This document shows, in pieces, positions 49,145-59,472 of a stretch of DNA of 64,000 nucleotides (the stretch's first letter is position 1; every line of letters starts with the position of its first letter). A program made the translations under genes and the position numbers. The DNA is from Uloborus plumipes (Eukaryota; Arthropoda; Arachnida; Araneae; Uloboridae), in NCBI GenBank assembly GCA_038373865.1, contig JAXGGA010003059.1, forward strand, positions 1 through 64,000, in the 5' to 3' direction. Under the pieces are notes generated by a model. The model was not told the origin of the DNA. It did not search any database and saw only the letters and a program-made list of their open reading frames with translations.

Positions 49145-50543
49145 CTAGCAAAAATACCCGGCGTTGCCTGGGTCAATAATAATATTGAGAAACAATTTAT
49201 GTACTCACCTTTGTTTTTTTTTCCTGAACTGAAAGAACTCAGAACACACCGCTTGGCGATTTTTAAAATGTCGCCAAATTTTTGCGTAACTGTTTTGGGA
49301 TATCTAGGATAATTTTGCTCCCCTACTTACTTTATGAAAATACATTAAGTATTATTATGTCACTAATTTTTGTCACAGAGAAATAGTTGTCAAATTCTGA
49401 GATACTATTGCTGACCACAAAATGACGTTAAAAGTTTTTGTCCTAAATGATTTCGAAATTAATAGGGAACATTTAGCAGTTATTTATGCAAAAATGCAAA
49501 TTAGTGGTAATTTTAGTCTTGTTTAAGGGTTTTATTAATTTAGTATGTGGATTACTTTACTTTTTGACATAATTTTAAAAAGGTTTTTAATGGATACATT
49601 CGGAATCGGAAAACAAAAGAAAAAAAACTGAACTTTTCAAATGTGGGAGTATTATATCGATGATGGAGATTTTGCTGCAGTCGATAAATATCAGACAATA
49701 ATCGGTTTATTTTGGTTACGTCGTGTAAAAAGTAAAGTATTATTACGTAGTCTTCGGCACAAAAATAGGCGTCAGTTGAAAAAATCGCCGAGAATCTCAG
49801 TTATTAAAATCTTGCAGCAAATTTGGCAAAATTCCTGTTCAATCGGATACTAAGGAACTACCCTATTATAAGTACCAGAGAAAGTGACCAATCAAAGCAA
49901 AGAAATTTAAGAAATACCGTTAAGTTGTATTTAAAGCTCCATCAACTTCGAAAATAATGAACCTAATCAATTTATTAGTTGCCAATCTCTTCTAGCGGTT
50001 ACGTTACCGATACTCTAAAACACATATTTACAAAATTCGAGAAAATAATTGACGCCGTGAACAATCTACTAATGTTTTAAAATACAAATCATAGAGTAAA
50101 AGCTCGTTCAAGAGCTGGCGCGTTCGTTTCCAATGTCTATGTAAAAACCATGAAGCTGAAAAAAAAAAAAAAAAAAAATTACTTTTTGATTTGACTTGAG
50201 AAAAGCCTTGAACATTTAATGCAAAAAGCGGAAATGATATACGCAATTCTAGCTATCGACAGGGAGTTGAGATGATGCACTAAATACTGAATTACTTTGC
50301 TGGAAGCCTTCGCTGATTTATGCGAAAAATGTACCTTATATTGGAATGAAAAAAGCGCTACCAATCAAACTTTTTCGAATATCGTTAGAAATTATAGCCT
50401 ATGTGTTATTCTGATGTATAAGCTACATTATGGTAAAAGTTTCATTAAAATCCATTCAGTAGTTTTTGCGTGAAAGAGGAACAAACATCCAAACATCCAA
50501 ACATCCAAACATCCAAACTTTCGCATTTATAATAGTATTAAGA
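49145..50543 (-). mobile_element. Non-autonomous Helitron (1.4 kb)
   Basis: On the minus strand it starts TCTTAATACTATTATAAATG at 50,543 and runs through four to five tandem TTTGGATG units (50,488-50,518). It ends with a hairpin formed by ACCCGGC and GCCTGGGT (49,156-49,173), then CTAG at 49,145-49,148. The base before the 5-prime TC is A and the base after CTAG is T, as Helitrons require. The 70-residue frame at 49,641-49,853 is open but resembles nothing I know. No Rep/helicase domain is seen. Confidence 0.85.
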
Positions 50544-51471
50544 TATCAAACTTACAATACATTTGGCTTGTATTGAGCTTGATAATGTTTTCGTAGTTTA
50601 TTCATTTAATGCATCTAATGAATTGCGTTGTAGAGTTTTCTTTATTTTGTAAATTTGCCCTTTTGCCTCTTTTAATAAGATAATCTTGGTCAATGTATAG
50701 ATTAACTGAGAGAAAAAATATATTTTTCAGGTTTGTGAATTCTTCATTTATTGAGTCATATGGGTGATTCTCCAAAAACCTGGCATTTTCGACTCACAAA
50801 CTCTATAAAAATAAAAATGCTTAAAAAATCTTTAAAAAATCATACTTACTCTTTGTTAGGAGCTTATTAAGAGAAAAATAGAGGGAACTCACTTTAAGTA
50901 TGCTACACCCCCCAAAAAAGGGGGGGGGTCAATTTTTTCAAACCGAGAGAGTGACAAGAAGCACTAAGCGAGCAAACAAATGAATTTTATCAAGGATTAT
51001 CAGAAATTTTACAACAATAACAAAGAAATAACTTCAACATGAATGAAAAACTATGTTTATTGTTGACAAACAAAACTAATTTACAACCTCCCTTAATTCT
51101 AAACCAAAATAGTTAATAACAATTTTCAGAGTAAGTACCAGGTTTGTTAATTTAAATTATCCAGTTCAGAAACGTAATTTACTTCATGCAAAATAGCTGT
51201 TCTCTAAAATAAATCTACAACAAAAATTTAATGTAACTTCACTCACCTATTCGAGCAGCGTTAAAGTTAAAAAATGTCTAACCGACAGATTTGTTTTGAA
51301 AAATTCGTCTGAAAAACAAGAAATAAATAACTAAATGAAAGAATTATTTTACAGTTACATTTTTTAATTTATCGTCTACCAACTTTTTATCATAATCTTA
51401 GTTCTGAACTAAAGTTTGGTAAATAAATCCATCTATTCTACCGGATGTTTTACCAGTGCTTTAAAAGTAAT

Positions 51472-51914
51472 GCTAGAGTGACATTTTTTTTTATTATTAT
51501 TTTGTGCCAGGAGATTGACATTTTTTTGCGCTAGGAGAGGGACATTTTTTTTTGCGCCAGGAGAGGGACATTTTAATCAAAAAAGGCTGATATTTATACC
51601 CGGAATTATATAGAAGGTAAATAATGGTATTTTTCTCTTTTATCCTCTTAACTCAATTACACACTGCAGGCAGAATTATTATTTTTATTTTATTTAGAAC
51701 AGAAATGTTGGCCAGGAGAGGGACATCGAAAGTGTTACATACCTCATTTTGAACTAAGGAATGATAATACGAACAGCAAACACATTCTATAGACAAAATA
51801 CTCTATGAGTCCAAAGAAGTAATGAGAATAAACAGTGTTATAGTACCGCAGATTCAAAATTCCTTCTTTTTGCCTAAAATAATTGAACCAATTTGTAGGC
51901 CAGGAGAGGGACAT
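51472..51914 (+). repeat. GCCAGGAGAGGGACAT iterated motif
   Basis: Direct copies are at about 51,506 (AGATTGACA variant), 51,528, 51,554, 51,711 and 51,898, with a weaker first copy at 51,472 (CTAGAGTGACAT). The first four are 22-34 bases apart and each is followed by a T run; the later two are spread out. All are in the same orientation and all lie in the left half of the 50,761-52,942 element. Confidence 0.93.
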
Positions 51915-51948
51915 GCAATCTGGGGACAAACTTCAAAATGATGTACCT

Positions 51949-52614
51949 GATTATACAGGGTGTCCACTCCAATCGTGGACCAATAGCTAATTTCTAAACC
52001 GTTAGAGATAAGCATATAGTTTATTTAGGAAAAAATCTCCAAATCACGAAAGGAATTTTGGGTCTATTCAATGTTTTTCAAAAAATTAAATTTTGAAAGA
52101 GTTACGAAATTTAAATTTTTATACAGCCCCCCAGTCCTATCAATCATATTTAGAAAAACATTCTTGACACTGTAACGTTTAAAACTAAAAAAAAATCACT
52201 CTTCTACGACAAAAATTGACCGAGTTATGACGTTTTGAAAAATCAAGATTTTGCATTGTTTCATGACGTCATCGAGAGATCGCTTTAGGGACCGTATGCG
52301 AAATCCTTCAAAATCTTGATTTTTCAAAACGTCATAACTCGGTCAATTTTTGTCGTAGGAGAGTGATTTTTTTTTAGTTTTAAACGTTTCAGTGTCAAGA
52401 ATATTTTACTAAATATGATTGATAGGACTGGGGGGGCTGTATAAAAATTTAAATTTCGTAACTCTTTCAAAATTTGATTTTTTGAAAAACATTGAATAGA
52501 CCCAAAATTCCTTTCGTAATTTGGAGATTTTTTCCTAAATAAACTATATGCTTATCTCTAACGGTTTAGAAATTAGCTATTGGTCCACGATTGGAGTGGA
52601 CACCCTGTATAATC
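51949..52614. repeat. 660-bp near-perfect palindrome (foldback element)
   Basis: Bases 51,949-52,252 are mirrored at 52,311-52,614 with very few changes, around a spacer of about 58 bases. The outer ends are TACAGGGTGTCCACTCC in inverted orientation, with TA outside. A transcript across it would form a hairpin of about 300 bp. It sits inside the 2.2-kb TIR element and so inserted later. No protein is encoded. Confidence 0.93.
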
Positions 52615-52994
52615 ATTTAAATAAGCTATAACAACACTATATTACACTCATAACTAGACATAATTCAACACTACAAGTGAAATTTGTGCAATGTTCACGT
52701 AAAATTTAAAAATAATTTATTTACATTTTAGAAACAGGGTGGGACACGCAAAAAAGGTGACTTGTTGGCTATTCAAAAATTTTTGTAGAAAAAAATAAAT
52801 GAAAAATTACTTTAAAATGAATTGAATAACATCAGAATAAAGATTTCTAACAATTTAAAAAATAAAAAAACTTTCTAGGTCAAATAATTTTTGTGCTGTC
52901 CTACGGGGACATCATATTGTTCGGATTTTGGAAAATCACCCATATATGAAAGATATACCTTTGTACATAAAAATAAAAGCATATACTAGAACGT

Positions 52995-53320
52995 TATAAA
53001 GTCGCAAGTACGCAGGAATGCTGTAGACACGTATTTCGGCTTTACAAGGAACGACATTTTTTTTGCATTCAAAAAGGCGTTGTTTGTAACGCCGAAATAC
53101 GTACATGAAGTATTCTTGCGTCAGGGCCATCATTTCAAGTTTTTCCCGGGGGGGGGGGGGGCAAAGGACCCAAACACTATGTAATTTCATTGGAAAACAT
53201 AAAAAACCACGCCCACTTATATGTAAATACATTGATTTCTCAAAGCCAGGGGGAGGGCATTGACACTTCCTGACCCCCCTAAATGACGGGCCTGTCCTGC
53301 GTATTTGTGCTTTAATAACA
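52995..53320. repeat. Foldback repeat of the TTTCGGCGTTACAAGGAACG family, split by a MITE
   Basis: Left arm: a CGCAGGAATGCTGTAGACA stretch followed by TTTCGGCTTTACAAGGAACG. Right arm: GGCGTTGTTTGTAACGCCGAAAT and a continuation that resumes after the hAT MITE as GCGTATTTGTGCTTTAAT. A single-arm relative is at 57,106-57,180. The palindrome at 60.5 kb has a parallel arrangement (GCACAAATA, then GGCTACAATGGAGCC). Confidence 0.72.
53122..53294 (+). mobile_element. hAT-type MITE, copy 1 (173 bp)
   Basis: Ends CAGGGCCATCATTT and, inverted, CAGGCCCGTCATTT. The flanks TCTTGCGT (53,114-53,121) and TCCTGCGT (53,295-53,302) form an 8-bp target duplication with one mismatch. A long G run follows the left end. 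It shares its internal sequence (AAATTTCATTGG-like, TAAGTGGGCG and AATACATTGATTTCTC, by strand) with the copy at 57,631-57,800 in opposite orientation. No coding capacity. Confidence 0.85.
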
Positions 53321-54431
53321 TTGTTGCTTATACTTTTAAGTCAGATTTATTCATGTTTCGAATTTAAAGTTTGCAGTTTTGATCATCGGCTGCGATTCTA
53401 GGTCAAAAGTATCATTTGAAAAAATTCAAAGCAAAGATTTCAAAGCAAAGATTTTCTAAATAGGAAATTTTCTTTTTGCATGTGAATTATTTCCTTCTGT
53501 ACATTTATTTTTCAATCGAACCTGTTGTCTAATATCTAATATCTTCAAGGGAGTCTAATAATGCATATTATCCCAATTTAACTCAACGGGGGAAACTATT
53601 TCCGAACTATATAGAACTATCTCCTTTGTATTACATCTGAATGTCTGAGATAATCCCCTTAATACTCCCAAAACGGAGCGCCGTAGGATTAGTCACACTT
53701 CCACAAAAGTAGGTTCAATTGATCGGTAAGTACTGATTCTGAAAGCATAACTAAACCTTGGTGGGACACGCAGCTAAATGTCTAATTACGCGGCTTAAGG
53801 ATCAGTACCATTTGGATGATAGAACGGGTATTCCCATTTCAAATCGCTTTCTATTAAGAAATGGACTCAGAAGTTCATTATTTGTAGTACTCTATGTTTC
53901 TAAGTGGAGAATTGTATCTAACCTAAACGTAGTGATGCATCAAACGTACGAAAATTGATAAAGTGGAGTAAAAAGTTTTAATTAGTGTTAAACATAAAAG
54001 CTGCATGAATGCTCGATGGTTTGTTAAAATTCTGTTACACATTTAAAGGGAAAAAAATGTAGTCGAGACCGATAGGGCTAATCGACTTTTTTTTGTAATA
54101 TTTTACGTTTTATTTTCCCGCTCCACTGTTTTGTATGTTGTACCCAACGTCAGAAATTTTAAACGTATGTATATTTTCAAAATTTTATCACTTAATTGAG
54201 CATATATTTGCAGCTTCTTTGTCGTTTCAAAGAAATAACACTTTTATCTGAAAAATACCTAATTTTTTTTATGTATTTACAAAAATCGAAGTACTGAAAT
54301 CTGAAGTTCACTCACTTGCAATGATTTTACTGCTTATCTTTTTGTTTCAAAATAAATTAGTTGAGTTCTAGACAGCAAGACAGCATTTTCAGCACATATA
54401 ATTAAAGCTTTCCAAATTTTAAGTAATTTAA
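53321..54431. other. No gene seen
   Basis: AT-rich. The 66-residue frame at 53,758-53,958 covers the segment that resembles 48,737-48,780; I do not recognise the protein and treat it as repeat-derived. Confidence 0.5.
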
Positions 54432-54811
54432 CTAGCTGCCAGGGCAGCTAGATTAGCTTCCTGCGGCATGTTGATGCATAACGTCCCCCCTCTCTAACTT
54501 TTACCTCATTCTGAAGTTATATTATTTGATATAATTTAATGTTCATTCGATTTCAAGGCATACCACGCACGTGGCCCGGCGTTGCATGGGCACTTCGTGC
54601 TTTGAAAGTAGTGAAGAAAATTTCAAGAAACTACTCCCCGCCAAGGCGGCTCGCTAACAGGCGCTTCCCGCCTTTACTTTTTTCCTATATAAAAAAATCA
54701 TTCGAGTTATTGAGATGCTTCGCGTTTTCAAGATGGTGAGGAAAGTTTCAGTAAGTTCAGCTCGCTTGAAGGAAAAAAGCAGACATAGATACTCAGTTTT
54801 AATTTAAGTAA
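54432..54811 (-). mobile_element. Possible short Helitron remnant
   Basis: On the minus strand, an ACTTAAATTAAAACTGAG start (near 54,811) and a CTGCCCTGGCAG hairpin running into CTAG (54,432-54,449), with T outside, resemble Helitron 5-prime and 3-prime ends. The 5-prime TC itself is changed. A second Helitron-like 5-prime end, TCTACTTATATTAAAAACTG (minus strand, ending at 55,200 with A outside), lies downstream, and its 3-prime partner is unclear. A GGCCCGGCGTTGCATGGGC hairpin-like phrase at about 54,576 may be another 3-prime remnant. Confidence 0.5.
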
Positions 54812-55200
54812 ATAGCTTTTCAATAAATGAATGTTTCAAAATATTACAAGTAGCTAGCGATAAAAATTTTACGTAAGTGGCCCGCTTATGAGTTTCGTGT
54901 TTGATTTAGTTAAGCCTTCATTCAAAATTCTCATTATCATTGTTATCACTGTTTCATAGCAACCACGTTTCAACAATGGATTTCATATTTAATCATTTAT
55001 TAGGCTTATTTGCTTTAAATTTGACTACTTATTAATTGATATCTTCGCTAATTAAAATCGTATAATTATATAAATTGAAACTAATGAAGCCTGAAAAATT
55101 ACCTATCTATCGGTACCTGGTTCGACTTTCAGTTCATTGGCGTTCAGGAGAAAGAAGCGTGACATAGAAAGATAGATACTCAGTTTTTAATATAAGTAGA

Positions 55201-55898
55201 TTGTTCAAGATGGATATTATTGACATTGGTAAGTGAAAGTTTTGTCGAATTAAATTAGTCTATCTGATAATTAAGTAATATTAAAAAAAATTAAGATGCG
55301 CAAAATATATTTTCTTGTTTTGAAACTTTCACGTGATGGCAAACACTTGTCTCCGTGCTAAATTTTCTGTATATAATAGCTGAACTTTTCCCATTATTAA
55401 TAAGACATATTATAAGCAGCACACTCGAGGCTAAAATAATAGCCACACAACATTTTTTTCCTAGAGTACTTTCTTTCGCGGAGGGGTTTCTTTGAAAAAT
55501 GGCTGAAGTATCTAAAAGGAGAAAAATTTTTTTTTTCTCTTCGAGCTCCTTTCTTCCAAATTTAATTTTGAAAATCTTAGAGGAATCTGAAAGGAAAATC
55601 AGGAATAAGTTAGCAACTATACTTCCAAAATTTTTGATAAATGGGCTTCTGCGGGAAAATCAAAGCAGCGTTTTTCGGCATCTAACGCAAACTGGCCGGA
55701 CAAAGACACCAAATTCGAAGTTGAATGTGCTGTTCCGCAACCTTCCACATCATTTCAAGGTTCTACTTTTGTAAGAAGACCATGCAAAAAATTTGAGCAC
55801 TGATCTATAAATATGTAAAAATGACGAAAGACAATTTTGTCCAGCTAGCTAACATTAATCGAAACACTGTGGGCAGTCGGGATATTGCATGTATAGTT
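55201..55898. other. Unassigned sequence with one open frame
   Basis: A 91-residue frame at 55,499-55,774 (plus) starts MAEVSKRRKIFFFSSSS and contains a Lys/Glu/Arg-rich middle (EESERKIRNKL). A second frame over 55,640-55,800 reads a Trp/Pro-containing stretch. I do not recognise either; it may be a fragment of a transposon gene. No splice or promoter evidence is visible. Confidence 0.35.
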
Positions 55899-57000
55899 TA
55901 GGGGTGCGACATCGAAGGCAAAACATCGATGTTTCAAGACATCGATGTTTCGAAATTAAGACATCGATGGTATTGATACATCGACCAAAAAACATCGATG
56001 TTCTCAAACATCGATGTTTCAAAACATCGATCTTTTTTTGATGAAAATTACTTACACATTTAAGTACAGTAATATAGTAACTCCCCAATACATTGCGCCT
56101 CTTTATATAACTCAATTGGATTTATCTTTTGTCTTCTGAAAAACATCAACCGTATGATATCGATGTCAATTACAGAAAACTTTTTTAGTGAGATAGATAC
56201 TGCAACTGTTGATTAACTGTATAACTTTTATTCATCGCATATTTTAAGGTTTTTTTTTTTTTTTTTTGAAATGGAAAACACCGTTATCGAAAAAAAATTC
56301 TGTAGCAAAACAAAAACAACAACATTTAAAAATCGTTGACCGGTCGTAATTTAGTAATAATCGGTAGTAATTAAAAAAAAAGAAAACTATTTCAATACGA
56401 TAGATATTGCAACTGTTAACGATGAATCTTTTTTATTGCATATTTTAATTGCTTTTGGCTGAAATGTAAAACAGACATCGAAAGAAAGAAAAACATCTAA
56501 CTAGAAACAGTGACCATTAAAAGACATCGACCTTAAAACATCGATGGTAACTATCAAAAACGTCTTCTAACGACATTGATAGTGTAACGGCTGATTAACG
56601 ATATAACTTTTGGCCGCATATCTTGATGATTTTTTTTTTTTTTTTTGCTGAAATATAAAACATTCACATAAAGAATAATAATGAAATAAATAAAATTAAA
56701 AAAAAATGGCGAAAGCAAATTAGAAATGTTTTAGAAACATAGAGAGCAAAACATCGATAATAATCATAGAAAATGTTTTCTAATGAGATATATACTGAAA
56801 CTTCTGATTAAGGAGGAAAACTTATTAATACATCTGTATATCGCATATTTTTATCAAGCTTTTTTTGCTGGATTATAAAACATCGACATCGAAAAAAACA
56901 TCGAACCCAAAACATCGATGTTGGGAAAATATCGACACTCAAACATCGATGGTAAAAACATCGATGTTTCCAAAACATCGACATCGATGTCGCAGCTCTA
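55899..57000. mobile_element. Non-autonomous hAT-type element with ACATCGATG repeats
   Basis: The ends are TAGGGGTGCGACATCGA and, inverted, TAGAGCTGCGACATCGA. GTATAGTT is repeated exactly on both sides (55,891-55,898 and 57,001-57,008), the 8-bp duplication expected for hAT. The first about 140 bp and last about 120 bp are packed with ACATCGATG-type motifs in both orientations, with a few more scattered in the AT-rich, poly-T-containing middle. No transposase is present. Confidence 0.92.
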
Positions 57001-57105
57001 GTATAGTTCTGTCTTAGCCCTCTGGCTAAAGGGCGGTAACTTACTTTCCTAATTCAGTATCTTTATTATAATGTGCTGTGAAGTATAAATCCAACGTTAA
57101 TTGAG

Positions 57106-57180
57106 CACAAATACGCAGGGATACTGCAGACAGGTGTTTCGGCGTTACAAGGAACGCCTTTTTCAATGCAAAAAAAAAAA
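57106..57180 (+). repeat. Single arm of the TTTCGGCGTTACAAGGAACG repeat family
   Basis: GCACAAATACGCAGGGATACTG and then GTTTCGGCGTTACAAGGAACG match the left arm of the foldback at 52,995-53,320 closely. The second arm is absent here, where a GGGCTATTCC element begins 27 bases later. Confidence 0.7.
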
Positions 57181-57206
57181 GAGCCAATGGATGATTCGGC
57201 ACTTTA

Positions 57207-57807
57207 GGGCTATTCCATGTGACGGAAAGAGACGTTTGGAGTAGTTTTGTCCGTAGGTTTTGTTCCATAAATACAAATAAAACAAACTATGATTTTTTTA
57301 CTAGTAGCAACAGTAAAGACTTGTCATAAGAATTACATGAAAAGTTAAAAGTTCATAGTTTCATTTAAAAGAAACCAAGGACAAGCGATAAAATGCCTGT
57401 GACGGAACTGGACACAAATGAATCCCGTTCCGTCATAGGCATTTTATTGCATATAATTCATTTATTGACTTTAAAATTATAGACTTTTAATTTTTTATGT
57501 ATTTTTTATGACAAACCTTTATTGTTACTACCAATTAAAGAATTCTTAGCTTTTATTATTAGTATTTATGGAACAAACCTTACTGAAAAAACTATTCCAA
57601 ATGTCCCGTTCCGTCACATGGAATGGCCTTCAGGTCCGTCCTTTAGGCAGGTCAGGAGGGGTCAATTGCCCTCCCCCTTCGACTTTGAGAAATCAATGTA
57701 TTTGCATATAAGTGGGCGTAGTTTTTGATGTTTTCCGATGAAATTGCGCTGTGTTTGGACCCTTTGCTCCCCCCTGAAAAAACTTGAAAGGACGGCCCTG
57801 ATGACCC
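57207..57807. mobile_element. Foldback MITE with GGGCTATTCCATGTGACGG ends, interrupted by a hAT MITE
   Basis: Left end GGGCTATTCCATGTGACGG; right end, inverted, GGCCATTCCATGTGACGG. Internal landmarks mirror each other (TTTGTTCCATAAATAC; ATAAAATGCCT followed by RTGACGGAAC), so the whole element, about 423 bp without the insertion, is an imperfect palindrome centred near 57,415. TTTA stands outside both ends (57,203-57,206 and 57,808-57,811), giving a TTTA, TTA or TA target. TTA would suit PIF/Harbinger. The right terminus was split by the hAT MITE. Confidence 0.8.
57631..57800 (-). mobile_element. hAT-type MITE, copy 2 (170 bp)
   Basis: Same family as 53,122-53,294, opposite orientation: CAGGTCCGTCCTTTAGG at left and, inverted, CAGGGCCGTCCTTTCAAG at right. 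The flanks ATGGCCTT and ATGACCCT form an imperfect 8-bp duplication (two changes). It lies in the last few bases of the GGGCTATTCC element, whose end therefore reappears beyond it as ATGACCC then TTTA. Confidence 0.83.
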
Positions 57808-57811
57808 TTTA

Positions 57812-58352
57812 CAATTGCTGAGTTAAAGCGAAGCTCAAACAGAGACTCTTTATTACATGCAGGGTGATTGCTAGAAATGAAACACACAACACATTTTTCA
57901 TCTTTAATTTGCCATTATTATTCATAACCCGAGGAATTGGAACAATGAAAAGAAAACGCCTAGATTCCGTTATATAATGTGCTCTTTTTCCTTCCTGATG
58001 CTAAATGTATTTTCCATAAAATGCCTTTGTAATTTTGAAAAGTTTAGTTTCAGTTACAGAAGTTAGGCAATGTCATTAATCATTCAGATACTTATTTTCT
58101 CAATGTTAAATTAAAATATGAAATCTAATAATTTTCTTCTTGTACTTAAAAACAATTGTTGAGGTATTGTAAATTGATTTCAAAATATTAAGCAAAAACA
58201 AACAGTTACGTAAAGAAAATAATAACAGTTATCATGAATTTTCTCTCTTTTAAAATCCAAAAAGAGAATAGTTTCTTTTGTTAAAATGGAAATATATTTT
58301 TCTGATTTTATAAGTTCGATGAAAGTCAAAATCAAGGAGTTTATGTTTTTCT
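57812..58352. other. No gene seen
   Basis: AT-rich, no recognisable frame or repeat. Confidence 0.5.
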
Positions 58353-59472
58353 AGGTCCAGTAAATGGATGATTAAAAATTATAACCTTTATGCTAATAAA
58401 ATACACGTCGCACTCAGGCAGAGTTTGAAAGCGGCAGGATTGAACTATAGCGATGTAAATCTGCAGTGGACAAAGTTGAAGGAAAAACTAGCAAAAACAG
58501 TTGGAGATTATGTCCCTTTTAGGAGAAAAGGGGCAAACACAAAAATTTGGCATGATATTTATGAAAATATTTTTGGAAACATGAATAGTTTCGCTAATGA
58601 TGTCCAAGTTATGGGGGGTTTATTATTGATTATAGGGGTTGTAAAAAATGACGAACAAGCAAATCAGCAGCAACTGGATTTGGATCATATTACTAAATGG
58701 ACAGACAAGTGGGGAATGGAAGTTAATGTTGGGAAATGTTAAATGCTGCATTTAGGTCATGGAAATAAGCATACAAGCTACTATTTACAGGGTTCAGTCA
58801 TTAGTAAGGCAGATAATGTGATGGATCTAGGTGTCTAAATAAATAAGGACTTTAAGTTGAGTCAAGAGTTCAGCATAGCTAGTAACAAAGCCAATAGGTT
58901 TTGCTTGGATTTATTAATAGATCTATTTCAAACAAATCTAAGAAGGTTCTTCTGCCTCTATATAGAAGTTTAAGACCTCATTTGGGAGTATGTTCTTCAC
59001 TTCTGGTCTCCTTATCTGAAGAAAGATATTAATTTATTGGAAAAGGTACAAAGAAGGGCTACAAGGTTAGTAAATGAATTTTCTAATTTAGACTATGATT
59101 CCAAACTTAGAGTGCTTAATATGTATAGTCTTGAGAAAAGGAGAACCAGAGGGGACATGATTCGGTTATTTAAATTTATTAAAATGATTGATGTTGCAGG
59201 GTTGGATTTTCGCACGGAAAGTAGGACAAGGGGTCATTGTTTTAAGCTGTTTAAATCTTAGGCTAATCTGGAAGTTCGGAAAAATTACTATTTTAGCAGA
59301 GTAGTGGGAACTTGCAACAGTTTAACGGAAGAGACGGTAAGGAGCAATGCAGTATTTAGATTTAAGAGGGTCATTGATCTTCATTGGGGTCTATAATTTG
59401 ACTAGGACCAGCCCAGTTGGGCCCAGAGCCTGTTGCTGGTCGTCGCATTTGTATTTGTATTGTATTTGTTTG
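58353..59472 (+). mobile_element. Decayed CR1/jockey-like non-LTR retrotransposon, 5-prime truncated
   Basis: The coding remnant runs on the plus strand to about 59,395, followed by a short 3-prime untranslated region. That region can form a stem between ACCAGC and GCTGGT (59,406-59,440) and ends in a TTTGTAT repeat (59,447-59,470), as CR1-type elements do in place of a poly-A tail. The 5-prime end is lost, an internal deletion joins an upstream segment to the late reverse-transcriptase region, and several frame breaks are present. Confidence 0.85.
58368..59395 (+). pseudogene. LINE reverse transcriptase remnant
   Basis: The frame at 58,368-58,742 begins with a Lys/Leu-rich segment of the region before the reverse transcriptase (PFRRKGANTKIWH). 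It then jumps directly into the catalytic box, where SFANDVQVM stands for the usual F-A-D-D; one catalytic Asp is replaced by Asn. It continues DHITKWTDKWGMEVNVGKC. After a stop, further pieces follow: HLGHGNKH; FWSPYLKKDINLLEKVQRRA at about 59,003-59,060; and MYSLEKRRTRGDMIRLFKF in the frame 59,037-59,261. These are the thumb and C-terminal motifs of jockey/CR1 enzymes. The fingers/palm core is deleted, so it is inactive. Confidence 0.88.

Larger units (their letters stand above)
50761..52942. mobile_element. 2.2-kb TIR element with TGGGTGATT ends
   Basis: The left end is TGGGTGATTCTCCAAAAACC and the right end (minus strand) TGGGTGATTTTCCAAAATCC, flanked by TA (50,759-50,760 and 52,943-52,944). 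It contains five to six direct copies of a GCCAGGAGAGGGACAT motif and, nested within it, a 660-bp palindrome. No conserved coding domain is seen, so it is probably non-autonomous. A TA target and GGG-containing ends fit Tc1/mariner-like or related superfamilies, but I cannot assign one. Confidence 0.8.

Noticed and set aside
55499..55774. A real 91-residue gene
   Set aside because: No recognisable domain, no supporting signals, and it is surrounded by transposon remnants. It is mentioned only as an unassigned frame.
55899..57000. ACATCGATG satellite array
   Set aside because: It is bounded by inverted ends and an exact 8-bp duplication, so it is an internal feature of a transposon rather than a free satellite.
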